Assembly (NCBI GenBank): GCA_003543135.1
Contig: DPJG01000033.1
Location: forward strand, 210,778 to 274,777
DNA length: 64,000 bases
Reading direction: 5' to 3'
Origin: Rheinheimera sp.
Lineage (GTDB): Bacteria > Pseudomonadota > Gammaproteobacteria > Enterobacterales > Alteromonadaceae
The position numbers and the translations under genes are program-made. Shown piece by piece: positions 1 to 8,554 of the stretch; the first letter of the stretch is position 1, and each line of letters starts with the position of its first letter. The notes under the pieces were generated by a model. That model searched no databases. It worked only from the letters and a program-made list of their open reading frames with translations, and was not told where the DNA came from.

Positions 1-2
1 TG

Positions 3-773
3 GTCAGTACTGCTGCTTTTGGCTTGCTGAGTCATCATGGCTGGCAAAGCCGCGCCGACTATTTTGCCTTTTTATTACAAACCATGCTGATCGCGCTGTT
101 GGTCGGTGGCATGGGCATTCAGTTATTTGCCCTTTATATTGAACACAGCTGGCGGTTGCAGGCACAGTCGCGCTCTGAGCTGGACGCACTGCAGGCCAGA
201 ATTCAACCGCATTTTTTATTTAATAGCTTAAATACAGTGGCCGAGCTAACGCAGCAGGATCCAGCTGCGGCTGAAACCGCTTTGCTGGATTTAGCCAGTT
301 TATTCCGGGCAGCCCTGAATGCCGGCGCTGTGGCCGAACTTACCGAAGAGCTGGCGCTTGCTAAAAGATATCTGGCGCTGGAGCAGTGGCGCCTGGGGGA
401 CAGGCTCAGGTTGCAATGGCAAGTGCCGGACGAGCTACCTAAGGCACAACTTCCTTGTCTGACATTACAACCTTTACTGGAAAACGCTGTTCATCATGGC
501 GTCGAGCCTTGCCCGCAAGGCGGACTTATCCGTGTTGAACTGCAGCTTTCTGCCACTTCTATCACTATCATGATCAGCAATCCTATTCCCAATGCTCCTG
601 CGCAGGGTGGCAATGGCATTGCGCTTGAAAATATCAGGCGCCGGCTGGAGCTGCAGTTTGGTGATGCCGCCAGACTCAGCACCCACAGGCGTGCGCAAAG
701 TGGCGATGAACCGGCTGAGTTCAGGGTCAAGCTGGTGATCCCGCAGGCTGGGCGTAGCGGGAGCCTGCGATGA
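3..773 (+). CDS. algZ: AlgZ/LytS-type sensor histidine kinase (5' end outside window)
   Basis: Sensor half of a LytS/AlgZ-type two-component system. It should autophosphorylate a histidine and pass phosphate to the response regulator encoded next. The frame is open to the left edge, so the true start and most transmembrane segments lie outside; only the last hydrophobic helix (about bases 80-140) is visible. A His_kinase domain follows, with the phospho-acceptor His in the QPHFLFN motif (CAT at 210-212), then an N-box LLENAVHHG and a G-box GNGIALENIRRRLE typical of this family. The stop overlaps the regulator start in ATGA. The minor-pilin operon downstream is a known target of AlgZ(FimS)/AlgR in Pseudomonas; that link is inferred here from position. 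Confidence 0.85.
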   Translation, partial: VSTAAFGLLSHHGWQSRADYFAFLLQTMLIALLVGGMGIQLFALYIEHSWRLQAQSRSELDALQARIQPHFLFNSLNTVAELTQQDPAAAETALLDLASLFRAALNAGAVAELTEELALAKRYLALEQWRLGDRLRLQWQVPDELPKAQLPCLTLQPLLENAVHHGVEPCPQGGLIRVELQLSATSITIMISNPIPNAPAQGGNGIALENIRRRLELQFGDAARLSTHRRAQSGDEPAEFRVKLVIPQAGRSGSLR

Positions 774-1480
774 ACATTTTGCTGGTTGATGACGAACCTT
801 TGGCCCGCGCCAGATTAAAACGTTTGCTGCAGGCATTTGCCGAACATCAGGTGGTGGGCGAGGCCAGTGACGGTGATACTGCATTGGCGCTGGCGGGCAA
901 TTTGCAGCCGGACTTAGTGTTTCTGGATATTCAAATGCCGGGTCGTGATGGTTTAAGTGTCGCTGCCGAGTTATTACATCTGCCACTGCCGCCTGCAGTG
1001 GTATTTTTAACCGCTCACCCGCAACATGCACTGGAAGCTTATCAGGTGGCGCCGGCCGGTTATTTGCTTAAACCCGTCAGCCCTGAACAACTGGCGGCTA
1101 CGTTGCAACGGATAGGCCTGACCACCAAAGCCCATCTGCAGAAACAGCAGGCGCAGCAATGGCTGGGTTATAAAAGTGGCAACAGCTTGCAGCGGGTTGA
1201 ACTGCAACAGATGTTTTATCTGCAGGCCGAAGACAAATATGTACGTTTTGTGTTTGCCGGTGGTGAGGCCTTGAGCGATCTCAGCCTGAAACAGCTGGAA
1301 GAGCAGTTTCCGCAGGATTTAATCCGTATTCACCGCAATACCCTGGTGCTCAAACGCCGCATCAAGGCACTGCATCTGCAGGAAGGAAAACATTTGCTGG
1401 AGCTTTGGCAGTGCGCTCAGCGCCTTGAAGTCAGCCGGCGCGAGCTGCCGAAAATCCGCCAGTTGCTCGGTGCTGGCTAA
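770..1480 (+). CDS. algR: AlgR/LytTR-family response regulator
   Basis: Response regulator of 236 residues. The N-terminal receiver (about 1-120) has acidic residues D7/D8, phospho-acceptor D53 in the FLDIQMP motif, and a conserved Lys in YLLKPVSPEQ. The C-terminal LytTR DNA-binding domain (about 132-233) contains the typical YLQAEDKYVRF and RIHRNTLV segments. It is translationally coupled to the upstream kinase (ATGA overlap). AlgR of Pseudomonas activates the fimU-pilVWXY1Y2E operon; here the same kind of operon starts 198 bases downstream on the same strand, so direct control is the likely role. Other LytTR regulators (LytR, BtsR, YpdB) look alike, so the algR name rests on the kinase type and the gene context. 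Confidence 0.85.
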   Translation: MNILLVDDEPLARARLKRLLQAFAEHQVVGEASDGDTALALAGNLQPDLVFLDIQMPGRDGLSVAAELLHLPLPPAVVFLTAHPQHALEAYQVAPAGYLLKPVSPEQLAATLQRIGLTTKAHLQKQQAQQWLGYKSGNSLQRVELQQMFYLQAEDKYVRFVFAGGEALSDLSLKQLEEQFPQDLIRIHRNTLVLKRRIKALHLQEGKHLLELWQCAQRLEVSRRELPKIRQLLGAG

Positions 1481-1567
1481 CCCCTGGTTTTACCACAGCT
1501 GTTACAACCTCAGTGTTCATCGGTTCAGTCGCCACCACAGTGGCGCTGATTGACCGTTTATCGGCTG

Positions 1568-1586
1568 TTCTGACCATTGGTCAGAA
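1568..1586. promoter_or_regulatory. 19-bp perfect palindrome upstream of the minor-pilin operon
   Basis: A perfect inverted repeat with 9-base arms (TTCTGACCA and TGGTCAGAA) around a central T. It lies in the 198-base gap between algR and the first pilin gene, about 92 bases before the start codon. No T-run follows, so it looks more like a dimeric regulator site than a terminator. A second, shorter inverted repeat (GGCAAC/GTTGCC, 1629-1646) lies nearer the gene. The first pilin gene has a GGGAGG ribosome site at 1668-1673. Confidence 0.5.
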
Positions 1587-1678
1587 AAGGCTGTTATTTC
1601 ACCAATGTTTGCCGCTAGATTACGATTTGGCAACAACTTAGTTGCCTGTCGTTATCTTGTGGTAGGTGGGAGGCAACA

Positions 1679-2251
1679 ATGCCGGTACAAAAATATCATT
1701 CTCAGTTTGGTGTCACCCTGATTGAATTACTGGTGGCAATGAGCATTCTGGCCATCAGTCTCAGCATTATGCTGCCATCATTTGGCTCTTTAATCGGGAA
1801 CAATAAACTCCTGGGTCATGCTGACGAAATCCGTACTGCGCTGGTATATGCCCGCAGTGAAGCTATCCGGCTGAATGAAGCAGTCGTGTTTTGCCATTCC
1901 AATAACAATATGACCTGCACAGTGCCAGGCACCAATGGCTGGGAAGGTTGGATAGTGCAAACCGCAGCTGTTGCGCTGGCTGCTCCGGCTGTACCGGCCT
2001 TGCGCGCCGGCTTTTTCCCATCAGCACCGATGAAAGTGACGTCAGATCCCAACCTGACAGCGGCCGGTCATATTGTCCGTTTTACCCCTCAGGGTCTGGC
2101 CAGAATGCCGGCCAATAACACGCCGTTATCGGCGCAAATCCGTTTTTGTATTGCACAGGCTCAAACCAAGCCAAACATCCGTGATCTGCAGTTCGATTCC
2201 GGTGGTCGCATTGTGCTTCGCTCATCCGATGCTTCGGGTGTATGCGCTTAA
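1679..2251 (+). CDS. fimT: Minor pilin FimT/FimU (GspH family)
   Basis: Type IV pilus minor pilin of 190 residues, first gene of the pilVWXY1E operon. The type III signal ends in Gly with prepilin-peptidase cleavage before VTLIELLVAM. The +5 Glu needed for pilin assembly is present, and a long hydrophobic helix follows. The rest resembles the GspH/FimT domain, with Cys pairs typical of minor pilins (CHSN...CTV and a C-terminal Cys). FimU/FimT proteins join PilV, PilW and PilX in the complex that primes pilus assembly and sits at the tip. ATG with GGGAGG five bases upstream supports the start. FimT versus FimU cannot be decided by eye. Confidence 0.88.
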   Translation: MPVQKYHSQFGVTLIELLVAMSILAISLSIMLPSFGSLIGNNKLLGHADEIRTALVYARSEAIRLNEAVVFCHSNNNMTCTVPGTNGWEGWIVQTAAVALAAPAVPALRAGFFPSAPMKVTSDPNLTAAGHIVRFTPQGLARMPANNTPLSAQIRFCIAQAQTKPNIRDLQFDSGGRIVLRSSDASGVCA

Positions 2252-2280
2252 GCGCAACATGAATAATGGAGGAACAGTTG

Positions 2281-2763
2281 ATGAAATTCGCTTCCCGCCG
2301 GCCGAAAATGGGCCATCAACCCGGGCTGAAACTGCAACGTGGTGTGTCCCTGCTGGAAGTGCTGATTGCGGTACTGGTGCTGTCGCTTGGTTTATTGGGC
2401 GTTGCAGGTTTACAAACCGCTAATATCCGTAACACCCAAAGTGCTCATCAGCGCACTATGGCAGTGCTGCTGGCCAGCAGTATGGCTGAACGTATCCGCG
2501 CAAACGCCACAGCTGCAGTCAATGGCAGTTTTGTGTTGCCGCTGCGTTGCAGCGCTATGTCGCCCGGTGCTTCGATTCAGAGTGTGGAGCAAGCCAGTTG
2601 GCTGACAGAAATCATGACCGCATTTGGCAACTCAGGCACCAGCTGCGGCGGCGTGACTTATAACGCCGCCACCCGAACTTATATTGTGACTGTGCAGTGG
2701 GACGACTCCAGAGCCTTGGGCGGCAGTACCACTATGACAATTACCCACGTGGCAAGGATTTAA
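2281..2763 (+). CDS. pilV: Type IV pilus minor pilin PilV
   Basis: Minor pilin of 160 residues with prepilin cleavage after RG and before VSLLEVLIAV; the +5 Glu is present. The segment SSMAERIRANATA is characteristic of the PilV family. An in-frame ATG at 2266 exists, but the GGAGG at 2268-2272 overlaps it and sits eight bases before the ATG at 2281, so 2281 is taken as the start. PilV contributes to the pilus-tip priming complex with FimU, PilW, PilX and PilY1. The stop overlaps the pilW start (TAATG). Confidence 0.87.
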   Translation: MKFASRRPKMGHQPGLKLQRGVSLLEVLIAVLVLSLGLLGVAGLQTANIRNTQSAHQRTMAVLLASSMAERIRANATAAVNGSFVLPLRCSAMSPGASIQSVEQASWLTEIMTAFGNSGTSCGGVTYNAATRTYIVTVQWDDSRALGGSTTMTITHVARI

Positions 2764-3722
2764 TGATGAGGTTGTGCAGTAAAAAAGCAGCGCGGGGTTT
2801 TTCACTGACCGAACTGATGGTGGCCTTGTTACTGGGCTCTTTTTTAGTGGCTGGTGTCATTGGTGTGTATCTGTCGAATGTTAGTACCAACAGGGTGAAT
2901 CAGCAGATCAGTGAGTTACAACAAGCCAGTCAGGTCAGTTTTCAGCTGCTAAGTCAGGATGTACAGCATGCCGGTTACGCCGGTTGTGGCAATGTGATGG
3001 CGGCTCATGTGTTTAATGCACTGAATCCGCCGCTGGCCTGGTGGAATAACTGGACCGGCGGCATACAGGGTTTTGACTCTGGTGGTTTTCCGGATTTCAG
3101 TAATGGCGCAGTGGTGCCGCTGCCTAATACTGACGCGCTGCAGGTGATGTATGGTCGTGGTGTCAGTGCTTCCGTGGTTTCCCACAATGCTGCCGGCAAC
3201 CCGGCTATGGTCATTAATCAGAATCTGGCCGGCATAGTAGCCAACGATATTGTGATGTCTTGTGATTCGAAATGGGGACTGATTTTTCAGGTGACGGCGG
3301 TCAACGGCACAGACCTGAGCCACGCTGTTGGCGCAGGTGCGCCTGGTAACCGTACCCTGCAATTTGGTGTGGCCCCCAATGGGGTGGCTTATCAGCGCAA
3401 TATCAGTAGTGATGCCGGTTTTGTGATGCCGATGGAGTCAGCGGCCTGGTTTGTCGGAACCCGCAACAACCTCAACTCGTTATACCGGGTGGTGGTGGTG
3501 GCAGGGCAGGTCAGGGTGGAAGAAATTGTACCCAATGTTACCAATCTGCAGTTGCAGTATTTGCAAAGAGGCACTGCCAACTATGTCGATGCATCTGCTG
3601 GGGTGGTCTGGGAAAATGTGGTGTCGGTGCGTGCTGTGTTAACGCTGGCTGATAACCCAAGCGCTCCTGTGGCCCTTGCGCTCAGGGAAATCAGTCAGGT
3701 GGTCAATTTACGCAACAGATAA
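2763..3722 (+). CDS. pilW: Type IV pilus minor pilin PilW
   Basis: Minor pilin of 319 residues. The prepilin site is ARG before FSLTELMVALLLGSF, with the +5 Glu present. The PilW-family N-terminal stretch with QDVQHAGYAGCGN follows, and a long C-terminal globular part extends from it. Two adjacent ATG codons (2763, 2766) follow AAGGA at 2754-2758; upstream in-frame starts lie inside pilV without a ribosome site and are rejected. Translation is probably coupled to pilV through the TAATG overlap. PilW joins PilV, PilX and PilY1 at the pilus tip. Confidence 0.87.
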   Translation: MMRLCSKKAARGFSLTELMVALLLGSFLVAGVIGVYLSNVSTNRVNQQISELQQASQVSFQLLSQDVQHAGYAGCGNVMAAHVFNALNPPLAWWNNWTGGIQGFDSGGFPDFSNGAVVPLPNTDALQVMYGRGVSASVVSHNAAGNPAMVINQNLAGIVANDIVMSCDSKWGLIFQVTAVNGTDLSHAVGAGAPGNRTLQFGVAPNGVAYQRNISSDAGFVMPMESAAWFVGTRNNLNSLYRVVVVAGQVRVEEIVPNVTNLQLQYLQRGTANYVDASAGVVWENVVSVRAVLTLADNPSAPVALALREISQVVNLRNR

Positions 3723-3734
3723 GAGAGATTTGAG

Positions 3735-4235
3735 ATGAAACACTCAAGATCCAATAGCCGCGGTATGGCATTAGTGGTCAGTTTATTATTGCTGGTGGCA
3801 ATGACTTTATTGGCGGTGAGTGCTATGCGAAGCACCACCTTACAGGAAAAAATGGCCGCTAATTTTAACGACAGGGAAATTGCCAAACAGGTGGCTGAGG
3901 CCACTGTGCGGCAGGTTGGGACTAATTTATTGCCACCGGCACCCGGCGCAGGCTGGTACCGTGCCACATTACCAGCACCAGTCGCTGGTGCGCCGGATTT
4001 ATGGCAGGACCCTGTGGCCTGGGCCAACCGCGGTCAAATTGCCGTGGCGGTGAATGGCACCAATTATACCGGCGAATTTATGGTGGAGAACCTCGGCATG
4101 TGGCCGGATCCACAAAATCCAACCTGTAAAGTGACAGATCCTCTGTGTGAAAAACAAACCTACCGAGTGACGGCAAGAACGGCTCCTCAGGCAGGGCGGG
4201 CCAGCGTAACCATTCAGGCTATCTGGCGGATTTAA
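3735..4235 (+). CDS. pilX: Type IV pilus assembly protein PilX
   Basis: Minor pilin of 166 residues. The PilX N-terminal domain begins after SRG with MALVVSLLLLVAMTLLAV, then TTLQEKMAANF, which is diagnostic of PilX. As in other PilX and GspK proteins there is no Glu at +5, consistent with a place at the very tip of the pilus. It lies 12 bases after pilW and 22 bases before pilY1, in one operon. A Cys pair near the C terminus (CKVTDPLC) is also visible. Confidence 0.86.
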   Translation: MKHSRSNSRGMALVVSLLLLVAMTLLAVSAMRSTTLQEKMAANFNDREIAKQVAEATVRQVGTNLLPPAPGAGWYRATLPAPVAGAPDLWQDPVAWANRGQIAVAVNGTNYTGEFMVENLGMWPDPQNPTCKVTDPLCEKQTYRVTARTAPQAGRASVTIQAIWRI

Positions 4236-4257
4236 GCAGTATGATGGCGGGAGAACC

Positions 4258-7200
4258 ATGATGTCATTTGCAACAAAACCTTTTGCTATTCACGGTAGCT
4301 GGCTGCTGGTTAGTGCTCTGTTTGCGGCCAGCACAGTACAAGCTGCAATTAATATCGCGCAGGCGCCACTGGAAACCGGTACGGCCGTTGACCCGAATAT
4401 TTTATTTGTGCTGGATGATTCTGGTTCAATGCGCTGGGGTTTTATGCCGGACGAGTTGGATACCGACTTTAACCTGGGCAACGACTGCAGTAGCAGCACT
4501 ATGGATTATGCCGGCGCCAAAGCACTGGCTTGTAGTGCCAGTGGTCGCAAATATCTTGCATCCAGCCATTTGAATACTGTGTATTTTGACCCGGCAGAAA
4601 ACTATCCGGTACCGCTGAAGCCAGATGGCGTAAATTATTACCCCACCCCTTCTTTTACCAGCGCGCCGCACAATGGATATGACTCCAGCTCGTCCAAAGT
4701 GGATTTAAGCAGCAAGTACTATGCGCTGATTGCCGATTATTATTATCCGAATCGCAATGGTACTTATGGTTTTGCCATTAGTGACAGTACTTCAGACCGC
4801 AATCCAAGCCCGGCTTTTTATTTTAAATACAGAACAGGTTGTACCCAGAACGAACGCAGTGACAGCTGCTATGACTATGTCAATGTTGCAAATCTGGGCG
4901 CAGCAGAAAAACAAAAATTTGCCAATTGGTTTTCGTTTTACCGCACCAGAATGATGCTGGCTAAATCCGGCGTGTCTGCTGCGTTTCAGAGTCAGCTGCA
5001 GTCGATGCGGGTGGGTTATGGTGCTATTAACAGTGGTGTGATCACCGCAGACGTGGCGCCCTTTGGTGGTGGTAACCGTTCCGGTTTTTTCACCTGGTTG
5101 CATGACAAAAAAGCGACGGGGGGGACTCCATTGCTGACTGCTTTGGATACTGCGGGTCAATATTACCAGGGGGATAAACCCTGGCTGACGGTGCCTTCGG
5201 ATCCGAGATCGGCCAAACTGGAATGCCGGCAGAGTTTTACCATTCTGATGACTGACGGTTATTACGACGGCTCTGTCAGCGCGGGCGGTAACCAGGATGG
5301 TAGCGACGGCAGCACTATCACAGGGCCAAATAATCCGGATTACACCTATAAAGCCAGCGATCCGTTTCGTGACGGTGAGAGCAACACCCTGGCCGACGTG
5401 GCGATGAAATACTGGAAAACCGATTTGCGCCCGGATCTTGCCAATACAGTGCCAGTGCCTTTGCCCAATTTAAACCCGGCATTCTGGCAGCATATGGTCA
5501 CTTTTGGTGTTGGCTTAGGGGTGACAGGTTCGGTCACAGCACAGCAGGGTTTTGATGCTGTAACCAGCAAAAGTGCCGTCAATTGGTGGGGAGGCTCTGA
5601 AAAACAAAACAAAATTAACGATTTATTGCACGCCAGTGTAAACGGTCGTGGTGGCTTTTTCAGTGCCAACAAACCCAGTACTTTTGCTTCTGGCCTGGCC
5701 AATACCTTAGCCAATATTTCCGCCCGCGCTGGTTCAGCGTCGAATATTGCCGCTACCGCTATTAACTCATTACAAACTGAGTCCAATGTGTATCAGGCGC
5801 GTTTTATTGCCGGTGAATGGGCTGGCGATTTATGGTCATACAAGGTAGACGACGTCAGTACCCCGGTATGGAAAGCCAGTGAACAACTACCGGCACCTGC
5901 TGCACGGAATATCTGGTTTGGCAGCAGCGGCAGTACCGGTAATGCCAAGGCTTTTGTCTGGAGCGAAATGAGCGCTGCCGAGCAAAAAGCTTTTAATAAC
6001 GATGCGGCCGTGGTGGATTACATCCGTGGTGATCGCAGTAAAGAAAAGAAAAACGGCGGTCTGTATCGTGACAGAACCAGCCTGCTCGGTGATTTGGTGA
6101 ACTCATCGCCAGAGTTGGTTTCTGCTCCTGTAGATATGAGTTATCACAGATATAGCTGGTCTGGTGCCAGCTCTTATCGCAGCTTTTTGGAAAGCAATGT
6201 CAAAAGCCGCCCTTCGGTGATTTACGTCGGTGGCAACGACGGCATGCTACATGGTTTTAATGCCGACACTGGCCGTGAGTTGCTGGCCTTTATTCCGGCC
6301 GCTGTGATGGCGCCAATCGGTGGTCAAACGGTCAATGTGCTGAAAAAATATTCAGAGCAAAATTATCAACATATGTTTTCAGTAGACGGTTCGCCGACAG
6401 TGGTGGACGTGTTTGACGGCAATAACTGGAGAAGTGTGCTGCTTGGCAGTCAGGGCCGCGGTGGTAATGCTTTGTTTGCGCTGGATGTGACCGATCCCGC
6501 ACGTTTTGGTGGCAATAACGTGCTGTGGGATAAAAGTTTTGCCGAGCTTGGGGTGTACCTGGGCGAGCCTCAGGTGTTCCGTCTGAACAGTGGGCATTGG
6601 GCCTTAGTGGCGGGTTATGGTTACAACAACAGCAGTGAACAGTCTGGTATTTTGCTGATTGATGTGCTGACCGGTAACATCATTAAAAAATTGCCCACAG
6701 GTAAAGGCAGTGCCAGTGACTCCAACGGTATGTCTGAAATCAGTACCCTGGATATTAATAATGACGGCAATATCGATTGGGTGTATGGCGGCGACTTACA
6801 CGGCCATGTCTGGAAGTTTGATTTGTCATCTGCCAGTGAAGCAGGTTGGATAATTGCAAACAATGGACAGCCGTTGTTCTCAGCAGTGAATGCACAAAAC
6901 AAAAGGCAATCTGTGACCGGTGGTGTACTGGCGAATATTGACCCGAAAACCGGCAAAGCCTGGGTGTTTTTTGGCACTGGCCGTTATTTAAATCAGGATG
7001 ACCCATCCAATGCCGAACAACAAACCATGTACGGCATTATTGATGGCCCAACCGTCAGTTCCAGAGCTGAACTGGATGCGCGCACTATTACCACTGTGGG
7101 TGATAAGCGGGTTGTCAGTTATGCAGCTCAACTGAGCGCAGGTAAAAAAGGCTGGTACATGGATTTAGTCGACACCCACGAGCGTATTGTGGATATGCCT

Positions 7201-7560
7201 TCCATGCTGGGTGGCGATCTGGTGCTGAACACCACAATTCCGGATACCAATGTCTGTAATCCAAGTGGTTCCGGTTACATTATGGCGGTATCGGCTTACA
7301 GTGGCAGCCGGCTGAAAAAGATCTTCTTTGACAGTTCAGGCGACAAAAACTTCGACAATAGCGACAAAGTGCAGATTTCCGGCACCGCCACCGATGTCAG
7401 TGGGATTCGGGTTGGTAGCTTGAACAGCGTGGTAACTTTTGCCAAAAATGGCAGCAATGTACTGGCGCTTGCCAACTGTGACGGCGTCAATATGTGTGGT
7501 ACAGCTGTGAATGCTTCAGTGGCAAGACAGATGTTGTCCTGGCATGAAATCAGTAATTAG
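4258..7560 (+). CDS. pilY1: PilY1 (PilC-type) pilus tip adhesin
   Basis: Large secreted tip protein of 1100 residues with an N-terminal signal peptide ending near VQAA. The N-terminal half contains a von Willebrand A-like region whose MIDAS-type motif DDSGSM gives D53, S55 and S57. The C-terminal half is the Neisseria PilC beta-propeller: segments like VYVGGNDGMLHGFNADTG and GSPTVVDVFDG, then a calcium-binding loop D832, N834, D836, D840 followed by VYGGDLHGHVWKFD. In Pseudomonas, calcium binding at this loop tunes pilus extension and retraction. PilY1 acts in adhesion, priming with minor pilins, and surface sensing. The ATG pair at 4258 follows GGGAGA. Length is within the usual 1000-1200 range. 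Confidence 0.92.
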   Translation: MMSFATKPFAIHGSWLLVSALFAASTVQAAINIAQAPLETGTAVDPNILFVLDDSGSMRWGFMPDELDTDFNLGNDCSSSTMDYAGAKALACSASGRKYLASSHLNTVYFDPAENYPVPLKPDGVNYYPTPSFTSAPHNGYDSSSSKVDLSSKYYALIADYYYPNRNGTYGFAISDSTSDRNPSPAFYFKYRTGCTQNERSDSCYDYVNVANLGAAEKQKFANWFSFYRTRMMLAKSGVSAAFQSQLQSMRVGYGAINSGVITADVAPFGGGNRSGFFTWLHDKKATGGTPLLTALDTAGQYYQGDKPWLTVPSDPRSAKLECRQSFTILMTDGYYDGSVSAGGNQDGSDGSTITGPNNPDYTYKASDPFRDGESNTLADVAMKYWKTDLRPDLANTVPVPLPNLNPAFWQHMVTFGVGLGVTGSVTAQQGFDAVTSKSAVNWWGGSEKQNKINDLLHASVNGRGGFFSANKPSTFASGLANTLANISARAGSASNIAATAINSLQTESNVYQARFIAGEWAGDLWSYKVDDVSTPVWKASEQLPAPAARNIWFGSSGSTGNAKAFVWSEMSAAEQKAFNNDAAVVDYIRGDRSKEKKNGGLYRDRTSLLGDLVNSSPELVSAPVDMSYHRYSWSGASSYRSFLESNVKSRPSVIYVGGNDGMLHGFNADTGRELLAFIPAAVMAPIGGQTVNVLKKYSEQNYQHMFSVDGSPTVVDVFDGNNWRSVLLGSQGRGGNALFALDVTDPARFGGNNVLWDKSFAELGVYLGEPQVFRLNSGHWALVAGYGYNNSSEQSGILLIDVLTGNIIKKLPTGKGSASDSNGMSEISTLDINNDGNIDWVYGGDLHGHVWKFDLSSASEAGWIIANNGQPLFSAVNAQNKRQSVTGGVLANIDPKTGKAWVFFGTGRYLNQDDPSNAEQQTMYGIIDGPTVSSRAELDARTITTVGDKRVVSYAAQLSAGKKGWYMDLVDTHERIVDMPSMLGGDLVLNTTIPDTNVCNPSGSGYIMAVSAYSGSRLKKIFFDSSGDKNFDNSDKVQISGTATDVSGIRVGSLNSVVTFAKNGSNVLALANCDGVNMCGTAVNASVARQMLSWHEISN

Positions 7561-7574
7561 ATCAAGGAGTAATA

Positions 7575-7997
7575 ATGCATAAGCCGCGTGGGTTCAGTTT
7601 AATGGAAATGATGGTGGTGGTGGCAATTATTGGTATTGTTGCCGCTGTAGCAATGCCGGCCTACAGCAAATATGTGCTGGAAACCCGCAGGGCATCCGCA
7701 ACGGCCTGCATGAATGAACTGGCGCAGTTTATGGAGCGGGTTTATACCGGCTCAATGAACTACAGCCAGTCCAATGGGGTGGCGACAATCTTGCCAGAAA
7801 CCAGTTGTCGTATTGATTTGGCAGACTTTTATACCTTTAGCCTCAATGCTGCCCCCCAGACTTTTCTGCTGACCGCAGCGCCAAAGGGGCCGCAGCTCAA
7901 AGATACCAGTTGTGCCACTTTAACTTTAAATCAGGCTGGCATTCGTACTGCTGCCGGTGCCAATACCGCAGCCATAGTACGCAAGTGCTGGGGATAA
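7575..7997 (+). CDS. pilE: Minor pilin PilE
   Basis: Pilin of 140 residues with cleavage after PRG and before FSLMEMMVVVAIIGIVAA; the +5 Glu is present. The globular part has Cys in TACMNELAQFMERVY, ETSCRID, DTSCATL and the C-terminal RKCWG, the layout of PilE minor pilins at the end of pilVWXY1E operons. It starts 15 bases after pilY1 with AAGGAG upstream. A 76-base gap separates it from the second pilin set; I see no clear terminator there, so read-through is possible. Confidence 0.86.
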   Translation: MHKPRGFSLMEMMVVVAIIGIVAAVAMPAYSKYVLETRRASATACMNELAQFMERVYTGSMNYSQSNGVATILPETSCRIDLADFYTFSLNAAPQTFLLTAAPKGPQLKDTSCATLTLNQAGIRTAAGANTAAIVRKCWG

Positions 7998-8073
7998 TAA
8001 TACGCTGAAGTTGATTTTTTGTTTTTAAGATGTAAATTTAAGGTAACCTGATCGGTGTAAGGATGCACCGCTT

Positions 8074-8553
8074 ATGAAAGGATTCACCTTATTTGAGTTG
8101 TTGATCTGTTGCCTGTTATTCAGCCTTGGCATGCTTGGCGCTCTGAGTTGCCAAATTTATGCCAGACAACAGGTGTTACAGGCACAGCAGCGGCTAATGG
8201 CAGCTGCTGTGGCTGCCGATGTCATGTCCTCTTTGCAATCTGTGTCGGTCAGCGCACGGGGTTTCCAGGCCGATATACAGCAAAAACCTGCTACAGGTAG
8301 CTGCGATCAGCCAGGCCTTTGTAATGGCCAGCTGCTGTTGCAGGCGCAACTGGCCGCCAGTCTCAGTGGGGTGTTTCAGCCCTCAGCCATCTTACCTCAG
8401 GCACAACTTTGTATCCGCAGCAGTGCCGCAGGCCCGGCCATCAGCCTGAGCTGGCAACCGGTGCAAAAATCGTCCTTTCAAAGCAAGTCCAGCCTGTGCC
8501 CGCTCAAAACCGGTCATTTTCAGCTGGAACTGGTGCCAGGCAGGGGGCTTTGA
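8074..8553 (+). CDS. PilV-like prepilin, first gene of second pilin set
   Basis: 159 residues with a very short leader: MKG, then FTLFELLICCLLFSLGMLGAL, with the +5 Glu present. The position and the early segment ARQQVLQAQQRLMAAAVAADVMSSLQS resemble PilV-type pseudopilins, but the family match is weaker than for the gene at 2281. There are no other recognisable motifs; several Cys residues occur in the C-terminal part. It heads a tightly packed set (1-base gap to the next gene) that repeats the PilV-PilW-PilX-PilY1-PilE order. Likely a minor pseudopilin; its partner system is unknown. Confidence 0.7.
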   Translation: MKGFTLFELLICCLLFSLGMLGALSCQIYARQQVLQAQQRLMAAAVAADVMSSLQSVSVSARGFQADIQQKPATGSCDQPGLCNGQLLLQAQLAASLSGVFQPSAILPQAQLCIRSSAAGPAISLSWQPVQKSSFQSKSSLCPLKTGHFQLELVPGRGL

Positions 8554-8554
8554 G

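Noticed and set aside
2266-2280. Earlier start for pilV
   Set aside because: The ATG at 2266 overlaps the GGAGG that serves the ATG at 2281.
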